Both the position numbers and the translations under genes were made by a program. A stretch of 41,894 nt of DNA from IMG/VR virus record IMGVR_UViG_3300005613_000144, positions 1 to 41,894 of that record; one strand, given 5' to 3'. The stretch comes from a virus. Each line of letters starts with the position of its first letter. Position 1 is the stretch's first letter. The notes below the pieces were generated by a model that saw nothing but the letters and a program-made list of their open reading frames with translations, was not told where the DNA came from and did no database searches. Below, one piece after another: positions 32,295 through 40,186 of this stretch.

Positions 32295-32531
32295 ATGACC
32301 AGAGATGAACTAATCAAAGAAGAAATGCTAAATGCTCTGATTTCGGAACTTACCGCTCGCGAAGCAAAGGCGAAGTCAACAATTCGTATTTATTTGAACA
32401 AACCAGTTGCAATTGCTGACCATAGTGATATACTAGATGAGGTTGCCAAGTGGGCAAACTATGGTGCTGAGGCTCGTGATGCGAAGGAATTCCTAATCAG
32501 CGAGTTTCTTGTCAAGGAAGATGAAAAATAA
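32295..32531 (+). CDS. Small helical protein, unknown
   Basis: The 78-residue product (MTRDELIKEEMLNALISELT...) is predicted mostly helical, with Glu/Ala/Lys-rich amphipathic segments. It is 3 nt after the AbrB-like gene and preceded by AAAAAGGA. It ends before the regulatory hairpin of the GIY-YIG gene. No family was recognised. Confidence 0.58.
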   Translation: MTRDELIKEEMLNALISELTAREAKAKSTIRIYLNKPVAIADHSDILDEVAKWANYGAEARDAKEFLISEFLVKEDEK

Positions 32532-32548
32532 AGTGAGAAGTTAGTTCG

Positions 32549-32591
32549 TTTTAGTTCTCTTGACTATTTACTATAAAGGGGAACTAAAATG
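32549..32591 (+). promoter_or_regulatory. RBS-occluding hairpin enclosing a candidate late promoter
   Basis: TTTTAGTTC (32549-32557) and GAACTAAAA (32581-32589) form a perfect 9-bp stem. The 3' arm ends at the A of the GIY-YIG start codon and abuts its AAGGGG ribosome-binding site. The loop holds ACTATTTACTA (32563-32573) followed by TAAA. TTAGTTC also occurs once more at 32541-32547. In T4, I-TevI-type genes are silenced in readthrough mRNA by such a hairpin, while late transcripts beginning inside it are translated; the layout here matches. Confidence 0.6.
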
Positions 32592-33344
32592 AGAAATGTT
32601 ATTTACAAGATACGAATCGAAGGATGTGAAAGGTTTTACATAGGATCGGCGGTTGACTTCAAAAAGAGAAGACTTCATCACCTATCAGAACTCCGCCGCT
32701 CTGCCCACAACAACAGACACTTACAAAGAATATTTGAAAAATATGGAGAAGACAGTTTCTCTTTTCAAATTCTGGAAGAGGTTTCAAAATCTGAGTATCT
32801 TTTAGAGGCAGAGCAGAAGTGGATTGATAAATTCGATTTCTCCCTGCTAATAAACATTTGTCAGAAGGCGGGCAACACTTTGGGTAGGAAACATACAGAA
32901 AGTGCAAAGCAAAAAATAAGCGAGAATCATCACGATGTTTCTGGCGAGAATAACCCAATGTTTGGGAAAAGAGGAAACCTTAGTCCGAACTATGGTAAGT
33001 CTCACTCCGAAGAGACAAAGAGAAAAATCTCAGAAGCCACCAAGGGCAGAGAGAGTGTCTGGAAAGATAAAAAAAGACCAGAGCATTCTGAACTTATGGC
33101 AGGTGAAAACAACCCATTTTATGGAAAGAGCCATTCCGATGAGGCAAGGGCAAAGATATCAAGCAAAGCAAAAGAAAGAGTAATGTCAAGAGGTGGTCAG
33201 AAAATCAACATAGACATTGCTCGTGAGATCAGAGCGCGTTATAATGAAGGTGGGGTTACAATCACCGCACTCGCAAAAGAATACGGACTATCAAGAACTT
33301 ATTGTGGAAAACTTTTAAAAGGAGAATATTGGAATGAAGATTGA
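32589..33344 (+). CDS. GIY-YIG homing endonuclease with NUMOD3 repeats
   Basis: The 251-residue protein has a GIY-YIG catalytic domain at the N-terminus ([20 protein letters not shown], then a charged helix with [11 protein letters not shown]). At least three NUMOD3-type DNA-binding repeats follow ([44 protein letters not shown]), and a C-terminal helix-turn-helix ([20 protein letters not shown]). It is a free-standing mobile endonuclease; its target is probably the adjacent dnaE gene, whose start it overlaps by 11 nt. Confidence 0.9.
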   Translation: MRNVIYKIRIEGCERFYIGSAVDFKKRRLHHLSELRRSAHNNRHLQRIFEKYGEDSFSFQILEEVSKSEYLLEAEQKWIDKFDFSLLINICQKAGNTLGRKHTESAKQKISENHHDVSGENNPMFGKRGNLSPNYGKSHSEETKRKISEATKGRESVWKDKKRPEHSELMAGENNPFYGKSHSDEARAKISSKAKERVMSRGGQKINIDIAREIRARYNEGGVTITALAKEYGLSRTYCGKLLKGEYWNED

Positions 33345-34920
33345 TCCGGTCGCTGACAAAGTACCATACGTTAACCTACACGCCCACACAGTTATGGGTT
33401 CTATTTTTGATGCTATTGGGTATCCCGAAGAGCATTTTAATTTTTGCTATGAGAATGGTGGCGATGCGATGGCGATCACGGATCACGGAAATATGAATTC
33501 CGTTCCTGCTGCTGTCCTACACGTCCAGAAAATGAAAGCGGAAGGCAAGAACTTTAAGCCAATCTTTGGTGTAGAAGCTTATTTCATTCCATCAATTGAA
33601 GAGTGGAAGCACGAATATGAAGAAGCAAAGAAAGACAAAAAGCGAAGTAAAACACTTGCCAAAGAAGTTACTGCGACGACTGTTGAGGACGAAGCTGCGA
33701 GTAAGAAAGCAGTTCGAAACATTCTCAATAGAAGGCGACATCTTATTCTCCTTGCGCAAGATCAAGAAGGATTGAACAATCTCTTCGGTCTAATCTCAGA
33801 ATCGTTCAAGCCAGGGAATTATTATCGATATCCCCGTGTCGATTATAAGATGCTAAAAAAGTATTCTAAGGGCGTCATGGCGGCATCTGCTTGCTTGGGC
33901 GGTGTCTATGCTGGAAACTTCTGGGAAAACCGCGAGGAGGGCGAAGAAGCGGTCCTGAACGCAATGCGAGACACCACAAGGAACATGATGGACATCTTTG
34001 GTGATCGCTGGTTTGGCGAGCTTCAATGGAACAATGTCCCAGAACAACATCAGCTTAATAAACATATCATTCGGATGCACAAAGAGTTTGGAATCAAGCT
34101 TATCTCGACTTCTGACTCGCACTATCCAAACCCAGATGCTTGGAAGGACCGCGAACTTTATAAGCGTCTTGGTTGGCTTGGTAAGTCAAAGCCTGCTTAT
34201 GAAAGCTCGGATCTTCCAGAGGGGACCGAAGAAATTGGATATGAACTCTTCCCTCGTAATGGAAATCAAATGTGGGAAGCTTACAAGAAGTATTCTCAAG
34301 AGTGTGGAGTTGAATACGATGACAATCTTGTATTGGAATCTATCACGAACACTCACATGATCGCACATCAAATGGTGGATGATTTCCTTCCAGACAACGA
34401 AGTTCGTCTGCCTGACTTTGTTGTTCCTGCTGGTGAGACTTCTGACTCTGCTTTGGAAAAGTTCTGTATGGAAGGTCTTCGCCTCAAAGGTCTTCATGAT
34501 AATGAAGAATACACTGAACGACTTCGTATGGAGCTTGGAGTTATCGCTGCTCGTGGTTTCTCAAAGTACTTCCTAACAATGGAGCAGATCAGCACAAAAG
34601 CAAAGCAAATGATGCTTACCGGACCTGGACGTGGTTCTGCTGCTGGCTCTCTTGTTGCTTATGCTCTGGACATTACCCAAGTAGATCCTCTCAAATATGG
34701 TCTTCAGTTCTCTCGCTTCATGATTGCTACGCCTCTCATCGGTATTATTGATGAAAATAGCGATACGAAACAAAAGACAGAGGCGGTCCAATTCGAGACA
34801 GACAGTGGTAAGACCATCACGCTCTCGCCAGAAGTAGAGATAAAGGTAAAAAGAAACGATAGTATCATCTCGACTCTCGTCAAGAACTTACAAATAGGTG
34901 ATGAAATATTATCGGCATAA
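33334..34920 (+). CDS. dnaE: DNA polymerase III alpha subunit, N-terminal half (split)
   Basis: The 528-residue half contains the PHP domain ([38 protein letters not shown]), the thumb/palm region, and [20 protein letters not shown]. Homology to DnaE ends at FSRFM (residues 459-463), just before where PDIDYD should follow. The last 65 residues are intein-like and end at TAA 34918. The remaining catalytic part is encoded from 35928. Alone it lacks the catalytic aspartates. The start overlaps the GIY-YIG gene; AAGGAG precedes it. Confidence 0.9.
   Translation: MKIDPVADKVPYVNLHAHTVMGSIFDAIGYPEEHFNFCYENGGDAMAITDHGNMNSVPAAVLHVQKMKAEGKNFKPIFGVEAYFIPSIEEWKHEYEEAKKDKKRSKTLAKEVTATTVEDEAASKKAVRNILNRRRHLILLAQDQEGLNNLFGLISESFKPGNYYRYPRVDYKMLKKYSKGVMAASACLGGVYAGNFWENREEGEEAVLNAMRDTTRNMMDIFGDRWFGELQWNNVPEQHQLNKHIIRMHKEFGIKLISTSDSHYPNPDAWKDRELYKRLGWLGKSKPAYESSDLPEGTEEIGYELFPRNGNQMWEAYKKYSQECGVEYDDNLVLESITNTHMIAHQMVDDFLPDNEVRLPDFVVPAGETSDSALEKFCMEGLRLKGLHDNEEYTERLRMELGVIAARGFSKYFLTMEQISTKAKQMMLTGPGRGSAAGSLVAYALDITQVDPLKYGLQFSRFMIATPLIGIIDENSDTKQKTEAVQFETDSGKTITLSPEVEIKVKRNDSIISTLVKNLQIGDEILSA
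34726..34917 (+). other. Reduced intein-like segment at the end of the DnaE N-half
   Basis: About 64 residues after the polymerase homology include [20 protein letters not shown] and [12 protein letters not shown]. These resemble intein block B and its following strands (GxxIxLTPxH ... LKxGDEI). The usual block A (Cys or Ser first residue plus about 30 residues) is missing, and the block B His is Val. If polymerase spacing is kept as in E. coli (six residues between FL/FM and MPD), the intein would begin at A465. Confidence 0.5.
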
Positions 34921-34932
34921 AAAGGCTACCCT

Positions 34933-34943
34933 ACTATTTACTA
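34933..34943 (+). promoter_or_regulatory. Candidate late promoter motif ACTATTTACTA before the LAGLIDADG gene
   Basis: Exact copy of the motif found before the sheath and GIY-YIG genes, followed directly by ATAGGAGGATAGG, the ribosome-binding site region. CTACCCTA (34926-34933) can pair imperfectly with TAGGAGGATAG, so a weak RBS-hiding structure like that of the GIY-YIG gene is possible. Confidence 0.45.
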
Positions 34944-34961
34944 ATAGGAGGATAGGCGATT

Positions 34962-35927
34962 ATGAGATATCAAAATAAGAACGAAGAATACTTCACTAAA
35001 ACTAACAAACATAACTCTTACTGGGCAGGCTTTATTGGAGCAGACGGTTATGTAAACGAGGACAAGAATACTCTACAAATAAGTCTTTCCGCAAAAGATA
35101 AAGAGCATTTAGAAAAGCTAAAAAATGAATTAAACAAGGACTATGAAATAAAAACCAGAAAGAATACTGGTCCTTGGGCAGCAGAGGAAACCTATTACTG
35201 CTCGCTTTGTTTTATTTCTGAGCGAACTGTGGAGGCACTAAAAAGAAACTGGAAGATTCATCAAAGAAAAACACATACCTTAACCTTTCCGCAAGACATC
35301 TCAATAGAAGAAAAGAAAGGTTATTTGTGTGGATACATCGATGGAGATGGTTGTATAAATGTGAAAAAGAACTCTCGTGGAAAAATACAACTTTCCATAA
35401 ATGGAAATGAAGAATTCTTAGAAGGTGTAGTGAAGTTTCTAAAAGAAGAAGGCGGAATAAAAATAAAGAATAATCTTTATCCAAGCAGGAATATTTTCGT
35501 TTTCTCGGTACTTGGTAAAACAGCACTTTCAGTTCTGGACTTTCTATATGATGAACATTTACCATTAATGGAGAGAAAGTGGGCGAAGTATCTGGACAAC
35601 AAGGAGAGGAGATTTGGACAATACATTCCATGGACGAAGGAAGAAGAAATAGTATTGCGTGAGAACTATGAAAAAAGTAGTTCAGTAGAACTTCATAAGA
35701 AGTTTTTCAGCAACAGGAGTTTCTTCTCAGTAGAAAAAAAGATAACAGAAATGGGATTAACGAAGAGACCTCAGCCACAGAAGATCTGGACAGAAGAGGA
35801 AGATGAGAAATTTGTTGAAGCATTAAAAAATAACTTGACTTCCAGAGTCATTCATGAGACACTATTTCCGTATCGCACTTTTAGTTCAATAAGAAACAAG
35901 AGAAACAAATTAGTAAAGAGAGGATAA
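34962..35927 (+). CDS. LAGLIDADG homing endonuclease between the dnaE halves
   Basis: The 321-residue protein has two LAGLIDADG-type motifs, SYWAGFIGADGYV and GYLCGYIDGDGCI, about 105 residues apart, each with its catalytic acidic residue. The C-terminal third has two Trp-bearing Myb/SANT-like helical units (IPWTKEEEIVLRENY and KIWTEEEDEKFVEAL), probably extra DNA-binding modules. It has its own motif and ribosome-binding site and is not fused to the polymerase. Its site between intein-like halves is where an endonuclease domain sits in a full-length intein. The stop directly abuts the GTG of the C-half. Confidence 0.88.
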   Translation: MRYQNKNEEYFTKTNKHNSYWAGFIGADGYVNEDKNTLQISLSAKDKEHLEKLKNELNKDYEIKTRKNTGPWAAEETYYCSLCFISERTVEALKRNWKIHQRKTHTLTFPQDISIEEKKGYLCGYIDGDGCINVKKNSRGKIQLSINGNEEFLEGVVKFLKEEGGIKIKNNLYPSRNIFVFSVLGKTALSVLDFLYDEHLPLMERKWAKYLDNKERRFGQYIPWTKEEEIVLRENYEKSSSVELHKKFFSNRSFFSVEKKITEMGLTKRPQPQKIWTEEEDEKFVEALKNNLTSRVIHETLFPYRTFSSIRNKRNKLVKRG

Positions 35928-36029
35928 GTGAAAATAACGAACATTACTTTTTTGGAAGAAGCAGAGAGGGGTATCGTTCCGGTTCCTGCGGGTACATCAA
36001 AGACTATCGAAGGCATACAAGTAAGGAAT
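35928..36029 (+). other. Reduced intein-like segment at the start of the DnaE C-half
   Basis: The 34 residues before the polymerase homology end in IEGIQVRN, followed by TKDTNMPDIDYD. This resembles the intein C-terminal block (xxGIxVHN, then Cys, Ser or Thr), with Asn34 as last intein residue and Thr35 as +1 nucleophile. The penultimate His is Arg, and the block F consensus is poorly kept. The match is suggestive, not proven. Confidence 0.5.
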
Positions 36030-38075
36030 ACAAAAGATACCAATATGCCTGATATAGATTATGACGTAGCAGACTCCATGCATTTGAAGGAAACTCTTGT
36101 TCAAGACTGGGGTGATGATAAGGTTGCTCCTATCTCAAACTGGAATACACTTCAGCTTAAATCTCTTATCAAGGACATCTCAAAGTTCTACGGCATTCCG
36201 TTCACAGAAGTTAATTCTGTCACATCGGCAATGGTTGGAGAAGCAATTGGTCCAGCTAAGAAGAAGCACGGTCTTGCGGCTGGTCTTTACAATCCAACCT
36301 TTGAAGACCTTATGGAGTTCAGCGATTCTTTGAAGAACTTCTTGGCGAAGTATCCAAATGTGAAGACTCACGTTGAAACACTTGTTGGTCAAGTTCGGAG
36401 TTGTTCCCGACATGCTGGCGGCGTTGTGGTTGCTGAGAGCTTGGACTCCCGTATGCCGTTGATTAACTCTGGTGGTGTTCGCCAAACTCCTTGGTCTGAG
36501 GGGCAGAACGTTCGACACCTTGAACCAATGGGTTTCATTAAGTTCGACCTTCTTGGATTATCAACCTTGAAGATGATTGAGGGTGCTATCTCTCATATCC
36601 TTCGTCGCCATCACGGGATTGAAGACCCAACATTCGAAGACATTAAGAAATACTACGATGCTAACCTTCATCCAGATGTGATTGACCTGAACGACCAAAA
36701 GGTATATGAAAACATTTTCCACAAAGGAAAGTGGGCAGGAGTGTTCCAATTCACAGAGACTGGTGCTCAAAACTTCTGTGTTGAGGCTAAACCAAAGAAT
36801 CTGATTGACTTGGCGGCTATTACTTCCATCTATCGTCCTGGTCCGCTCTCTGCGAATGTCCACGTTGATTATGTTGAGTCGAAGAATAATCCTCAGTATG
36901 TCAAGTATATCAACAAAGAACATCAAGATATCACAGAAGAGACCTATGGATATCTTATCTTCCAAGAGCAGATTGCTTCCATGGCTCATCGTCTTGGAAA
37001 GAATATCAGTCTTGATGAAGGTAATCTTCTTCGTAAGGTCTTGACCAAGAAGGGTACAGGTAAGGGCGCACAGGTCAAAGAATCACTGCGAATGCGATTC
37101 ATTGAGGGCTGTGTAGAAAAAGGAATGAAGAAGACAACTGCTCAAAGGCTTTGGGAAAAGTTTGAATACTTCAATGCCTACGGCTTCAACAAGTCTCACG
37201 CAGTTTCTTACTGTATTATTTCTTACCAGTGTGCTTGGCTTCTGAACTATTACCAGTCAGAATGGATGGCAGCATTCCTCGACAAAGAACCAGAGTCAAG
37301 AAAAGAAAAGGCAATCAACATCGCGAAGTCTTTCGGCTTCAAGATTCGCAGCCTGAACGTCAACTCTTCGGGTCGTGTCTGGGAAATCTCAGAGGATGGT
37401 ACAACCCTCATTCAGCCATTGTCTTCTGTCAAGGGATTAGGTGATTCAGCGATTGACCAGATTGTTCGTAACCGACCATTCAATACAATCGAGGACTTCC
37501 TGTTCAATGAAAACGTGGTTTACTCAAAGCTGAACAAGAAGGCGCTTGATGTTCTTTGTCGCTCCGGTGCTCTTGATTCCTTGATGGATGATCGCTTCAC
37601 TGGTGGAAAGCATTTCTGGTCTGCTATTTGTGTTGACCGACCTCGGAAGCCAAAGAACCTGGAAGAGAACATTGTTCTTTATCGTCCAGAAGGCGCATTC
37701 TCAGATGAGGAAAAGATTAGTTATCTTGTTGAGCTAACTGGTGTTTTCCCGTTCGACCGAGTGATGAAGGAAGATCTTTACAAGAAGCTAAAAGAAAATA
37801 TGATCCCATCCATCGCAGAATATAATCCAGATTACGGAGATGTTGTTTGGTTTATTCCTCGCAAGGTTGTTCCAAAGAAGACAAAGAATGGAAAGGATTA
37901 CTGGATTCTCGAAGTTATTGACGATACAAACAGTCTTACAAAGGTTCGATGTTGGGGCATTGGTGAACACGACATGGTTCACCTGAATCGTCCTTACATG
38001 GCGAAGCTGGACTACAATGGCAAGTGGGGATTCTCGACAAGAAATTTACGAAGGAATTTTAGGATTCTTGCTTGA
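35928..38075 (+). CDS. dnaE: DNA polymerase III alpha subunit, C-terminal half (split)
   Basis: The 715-residue half starts at GTG 35928. After a 34-residue intein-like lead it carries MPDIDYDVAD (D42, D44 equal the catalytic E. coli D401 and D403), SRHAGGVVVAES, FIKFDLLGLSTL, GVFQFTETGAQNF, SIYRPGPLSA, QEQIASMA and AYGFNKSHAVSYCIISYQ. Helix-hairpin-helix (PLSSVKGLGDSAI) and OB-fold (near residues 625-710) domains follow. All conserved polymerase motifs I can check are intact. It must join or pair with the N-half to work. Confidence 0.92.
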   Translation: MKITNITFLEEAERGIVPVPAGTSKTIEGIQVRNTKDTNMPDIDYDVADSMHLKETLVQDWGDDKVAPISNWNTLQLKSLIKDISKFYGIPFTEVNSVTSAMVGEAIGPAKKKHGLAAGLYNPTFEDLMEFSDSLKNFLAKYPNVKTHVETLVGQVRSCSRHAGGVVVAESLDSRMPLINSGGVRQTPWSEGQNVRHLEPMGFIKFDLLGLSTLKMIEGAISHILRRHHGIEDPTFEDIKKYYDANLHPDVIDLNDQKVYENIFHKGKWAGVFQFTETGAQNFCVEAKPKNLIDLAAITSIYRPGPLSANVHVDYVESKNNPQYVKYINKEHQDITEETYGYLIFQEQIASMAHRLGKNISLDEGNLLRKVLTKKGTGKGAQVKESLRMRFIEGCVEKGMKKTTAQRLWEKFEYFNAYGFNKSHAVSYCIISYQCAWLLNYYQSEWMAAFLDKEPESRKEKAINIAKSFGFKIRSLNVNSSGRVWEISEDGTTLIQPLSSVKGLGDSAIDQIVRNRPFNTIEDFLFNENVVYSKLNKKALDVLCRSGALDSLMDDRFTGGKHFWSAICVDRPRKPKNLEENIVLYRPEGAFSDEEKISYLVELTGVFPFDRVMKEDLYKKLKENMIPSIAEYNPDYGDVVWFIPRKVVPKKTKNGKDYWILEVIDDTNSLTKVRCWGIGEHDMVHLNRPYMAKLDYNGKWGFSTRNLRRNFRILA

Positions 38076-38100
38076 CGTGACCTAAAATAAGTGCTATATT
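38072..38100 (+). promoter_or_regulatory. Sigma70-type promoter upstream of the UvdE-like gene
   Basis: TTGACG (38072-38077), 17-bp spacer, TATATT (38095-38100). The -35 overlaps the dnaE stop codon, as in other promoters here. About 40 nt of leader precede the start codon. Confidence 0.78.
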
Positions 38101-38142
38101 GTATTTGTTCGCAGCACCCTCACCCAAACAAGAGAGCAACAA

Positions 38143-39081
38143 ATGCAAACACTCGGATATGCCTGCATCTGCATGAACCTTTCCAATGGACCTAAGAGCA
38201 CCAGGATCACCACTAACCGCAGCATGATCAAGCGAACATTCCAGCAGAAGGGTTTGCCCTATGCTTCCGAGCTTGCTTTACAGAACTGCAAGGATCTTAT
38301 CAAGATTCTCAAATGGAATCACCAAAATGATATTCACTTCTTCCGCATGTCTTCTGAGATCTTCCCATGGGCATCCGAGTATCAGCTAAGCGATCTTCCA
38401 GATTACAAAGAAATTTGTAAGGCTCTCGAAGAGGCAGGCTCTTTTGCCAGGTCAGTCGGTCAGCGATTGACTTGTCACCCAGGTCCATTCAACAAGCTTA
38501 CGAGTCCAAAGGAGCACGTTATCAAGAATACAATCCGTGATCTTGAGATTCATGGCGAGCTTATGGACCTTCTTGGTATGCCAAGAACTCCCTGGGCAAA
38601 GCTCAACATTCATGTTGGTGCGACCTATGGTGACAAACCATTCGCAATAAGTAACTTCTGCCGTAACTTTGAGAAACTACCTGAGTCAGTCAAGACTCGT
38701 TTGACCGTGGAGAATGATGATAGGGAGTCTTTGTATTCAACAGCAGAACTGGTAGATGAAATCCATTCAAGGATTGGAATCCCGGTTGTGCATGACTTCC
38801 ATCATCATTTGTTCACGAACCGTGGCATGTCCCAGAAGGAGGCTCTTGGGCTTGCCTGTAAGACTTGGGGTGATGTAACCCCAGTGGTTCACTATTCTGA
38901 ATCACGAGCACAAGAGCACAACGACCCCAAGATTAAGCCACAGGCTCACTCAGATATGATTTTCAATTATATTGATACTTTCGGCTATGATGTCCACATC
39001 ATGATCGAAGCTAAGCACAAGGAGCTTGCCCTTCTTGAATACCGCAACATGTATCAACAAAAGATGCTGTTGGCGGGCTGA
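38143..39081 (+). CDS. UV damage endonuclease (UvdE/UvsE-like)
   Basis: The 312-residue product matches the UvdE TIM-barrel family: LGYACICMNL at the N-terminus, FFRMSSEIFPW, TCHPGPFNKLTSPKE, LNIHVGATYGDK, LTVENDDRESLY, PVVHDFHHHLF and PVVHYSESR. These strands carry the His, Glu and Asp metal ligands of the three-metal site. The enzyme nicks DNA 5' of UV lesions, an alternative excision-repair start useful in sunlit water. It is transcribed from its own promoter, with the Smr-like gene coupled behind it. Confidence 0.88.
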   Translation: MQTLGYACICMNLSNGPKSTRITTNRSMIKRTFQQKGLPYASELALQNCKDLIKILKWNHQNDIHFFRMSSEIFPWASEYQLSDLPDYKEICKALEEAGSFARSVGQRLTCHPGPFNKLTSPKEHVIKNTIRDLEIHGELMDLLGMPRTPWAKLNIHVGATYGDKPFAISNFCRNFEKLPESVKTRLTVENDDRESLYSTAELVDEIHSRIGIPVVHDFHHHLFTNRGMSQKEALGLACKTWGDVTPVVHYSESRAQEHNDPKIKPQAHSDMIFNYIDTFGYDVHIMIEAKHKELALLEYRNMYQQKMLLAG

Positions 39082-39335
39082 TGAGTGATGGTTGGATTTA
39101 TCTGGACCTACACGGTGTTCTCCATGAGGATGCTGATTTCATTATTGAAAAGTTCGTCACAGATCATTTCGACCATCTACCTGTAAAGATTATTACAGGC
39201 TACTCTAAGTTCTTCATCGATAAAGTGAAAGAATACTCAGAAAAATATGAACTTGAATGTTGCCAGGAAACCTGGTATAACTACGGGTGCTGGATTGTTT
39301 ATGAAACAAATCGTCCCAAAGTGCTTGACAAATAG
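39081..39335 (+). CDS. Smr-like small protein
   Basis: The 84-residue product begins MSDGWIYLDLHGVLHEDADF, containing the DLHG motif of Smr domains, followed by a helix and VKIITGYSKFFIDKVKEYSE in place of the usual IIHGKGxGxLR. Smr domains are nicking or RNA-cleaving nucleases; the second motif is changed, so activity is uncertain. It overlaps the UvdE gene start-to-stop (TGATG), linking it to repair. Confidence 0.65.
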   Translation: MSDGWIYLDLHGVLHEDADFIIEKFVTDHFDHLPVKIITGYSKFFIDKVKEYSEKYELECCQETWYNYGCWIVYETNRPKVLDK

Positions 39336-39352
39336 AAATCATCTGTTATAAT
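39325..39352 (+). promoter_or_regulatory. Sigma70 promoter of the restriction-modification-like pair
   Basis: TTGACA (39325-39330), 16-bp spacer, TATAAT (39347-39352), overlapping the Smr-like stop codon. Nearly the same sequence occurs at 41132-41159 at the far end of the pair, including the stop codon within the spacer. Confidence 0.88.
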
Positions 39353-39379
39353 AAGAAAGTAAATTAGCAAGGAGTTGTG

Positions 39380-40186
39380 ATGGCGTTCAAGACAGACGGC
39401 AGTTCTCATAAGAACGGTGTAAAATTAGAAGAAAAAACCATCGATATTCTCGGCAGCAACAAAAAACTTCAGCGCGCCGTCTGCGGAGAATTTGAATTTC
39501 GCAATGCAGAAAAGGTCGGAGGTACAAGATTTTTAGAAGATATTCGAGTCGATACTACATCTGGTCCAATCGGGCTTTCGGTAAAGCGACGTAAGGGGAA
39601 ATCTGGAACCTTTGATTGGGCGAATACTTCTAAGCTCGCTAAGGTTTTATTAAATGAGAATCACGATTTGAGCGCTCTTATGCACACCTTGAAAGGTAAA
39701 TATAAGCATACCCCGCGCAACGTGCTCATCAAGGAAAAGTATGAGAAGGAGTTGGATAATCATTTTTCAGAAGCAGTCCAGTCTCTATCACATCAATCAA
39801 TAAAATCCATGCTTTCTTATGTGGTAGGAAAATACACTGACATAAACATGAACATGAAGGTGTGCGTTTATCGAGAGTTTTCGAGTCAATATGTAGTTTA
39901 TGACTTTGAGGATATTTGGTGGACTGATTTGATGAATTGTGAAGGCAGCTTCTTTACAAAAGGAAAGCCCAATTCTAAATCTAGAGTAATATGGTTCAGG
40001 CACGCTGATGGTCAAGAAGTCAATACTCATTTGCGTATTCGAGTTGGATTAAATAATGGAGTCTCCGCCCTACTTGGAGGAAAAGACTGGAGTTCAAATT
40101 CGACCTCGCAAGTAGTAGTAAAGATTCAGCAAGATAAGACACACTCTATTGTTCCAGTATCAGCAAAAGTGGTGGACATGCAATGA
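39380..40186 (+). CDS. Candidate restriction endonuclease (PD-(D/E)XK-like)
   Basis: The 268-residue product has KVGGTRFLEDIRVDTTSGPI followed by GLSVKRRKGKSGTFDW: D54, then S67-V-K69 on the next strand, matching a PD-(D/E)XK core in which Ser replaces the first acidic residue, plus Glu17/18 upstream. GTFDWANTSK resembles DNA-contact loops of some type II enzymes. It overlaps the downstream methylase by 4 nt (ATGA) and shares its promoter, the usual order of a restriction-modification operon. ATG 39380 has AAGGAG 5 nt upstream. Enzyme identity is inferred, mainly from the coupling to a methylase. Confidence 0.55.
   Translation: MAFKTDGSSHKNGVKLEEKTIDILGSNKKLQRAVCGEFEFRNAEKVGGTRFLEDIRVDTTSGPIGLSVKRRKGKSGTFDWANTSKLAKVLLNENHDLSALMHTLKGKYKHTPRNVLIKEKYEKELDNHFSEAVQSLSHQSIKSMLSYVVGKYTDINMNMKVCVYREFSSQYVVYDFEDIWWTDLMNCEGSFFTKGKPNSKSRVIWFRHADGQEVNTHLRIRVGLNNGVSALLGGKDWSSNSTSQVVVKIQQDKTHSIVPVSAKVVDMQ

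Noticed and set aside
34962-35927. Endonuclease gene as part of a group I intron in dnaE
   Set aside because: The flanking polymerase halves each have their own stop or start codon and extra translated intein-like sequence, and the gaps (41 nt and 0 nt) leave no room for a group I intron core.
33334-38075. A canonical cyanobacterial-type DnaE split intein
   Set aside because: The insertion site differs, the GFNKSHA region where that intein inserts is intact, and the block A Cys and C-terminal His-Asn-Cys signatures are absent.
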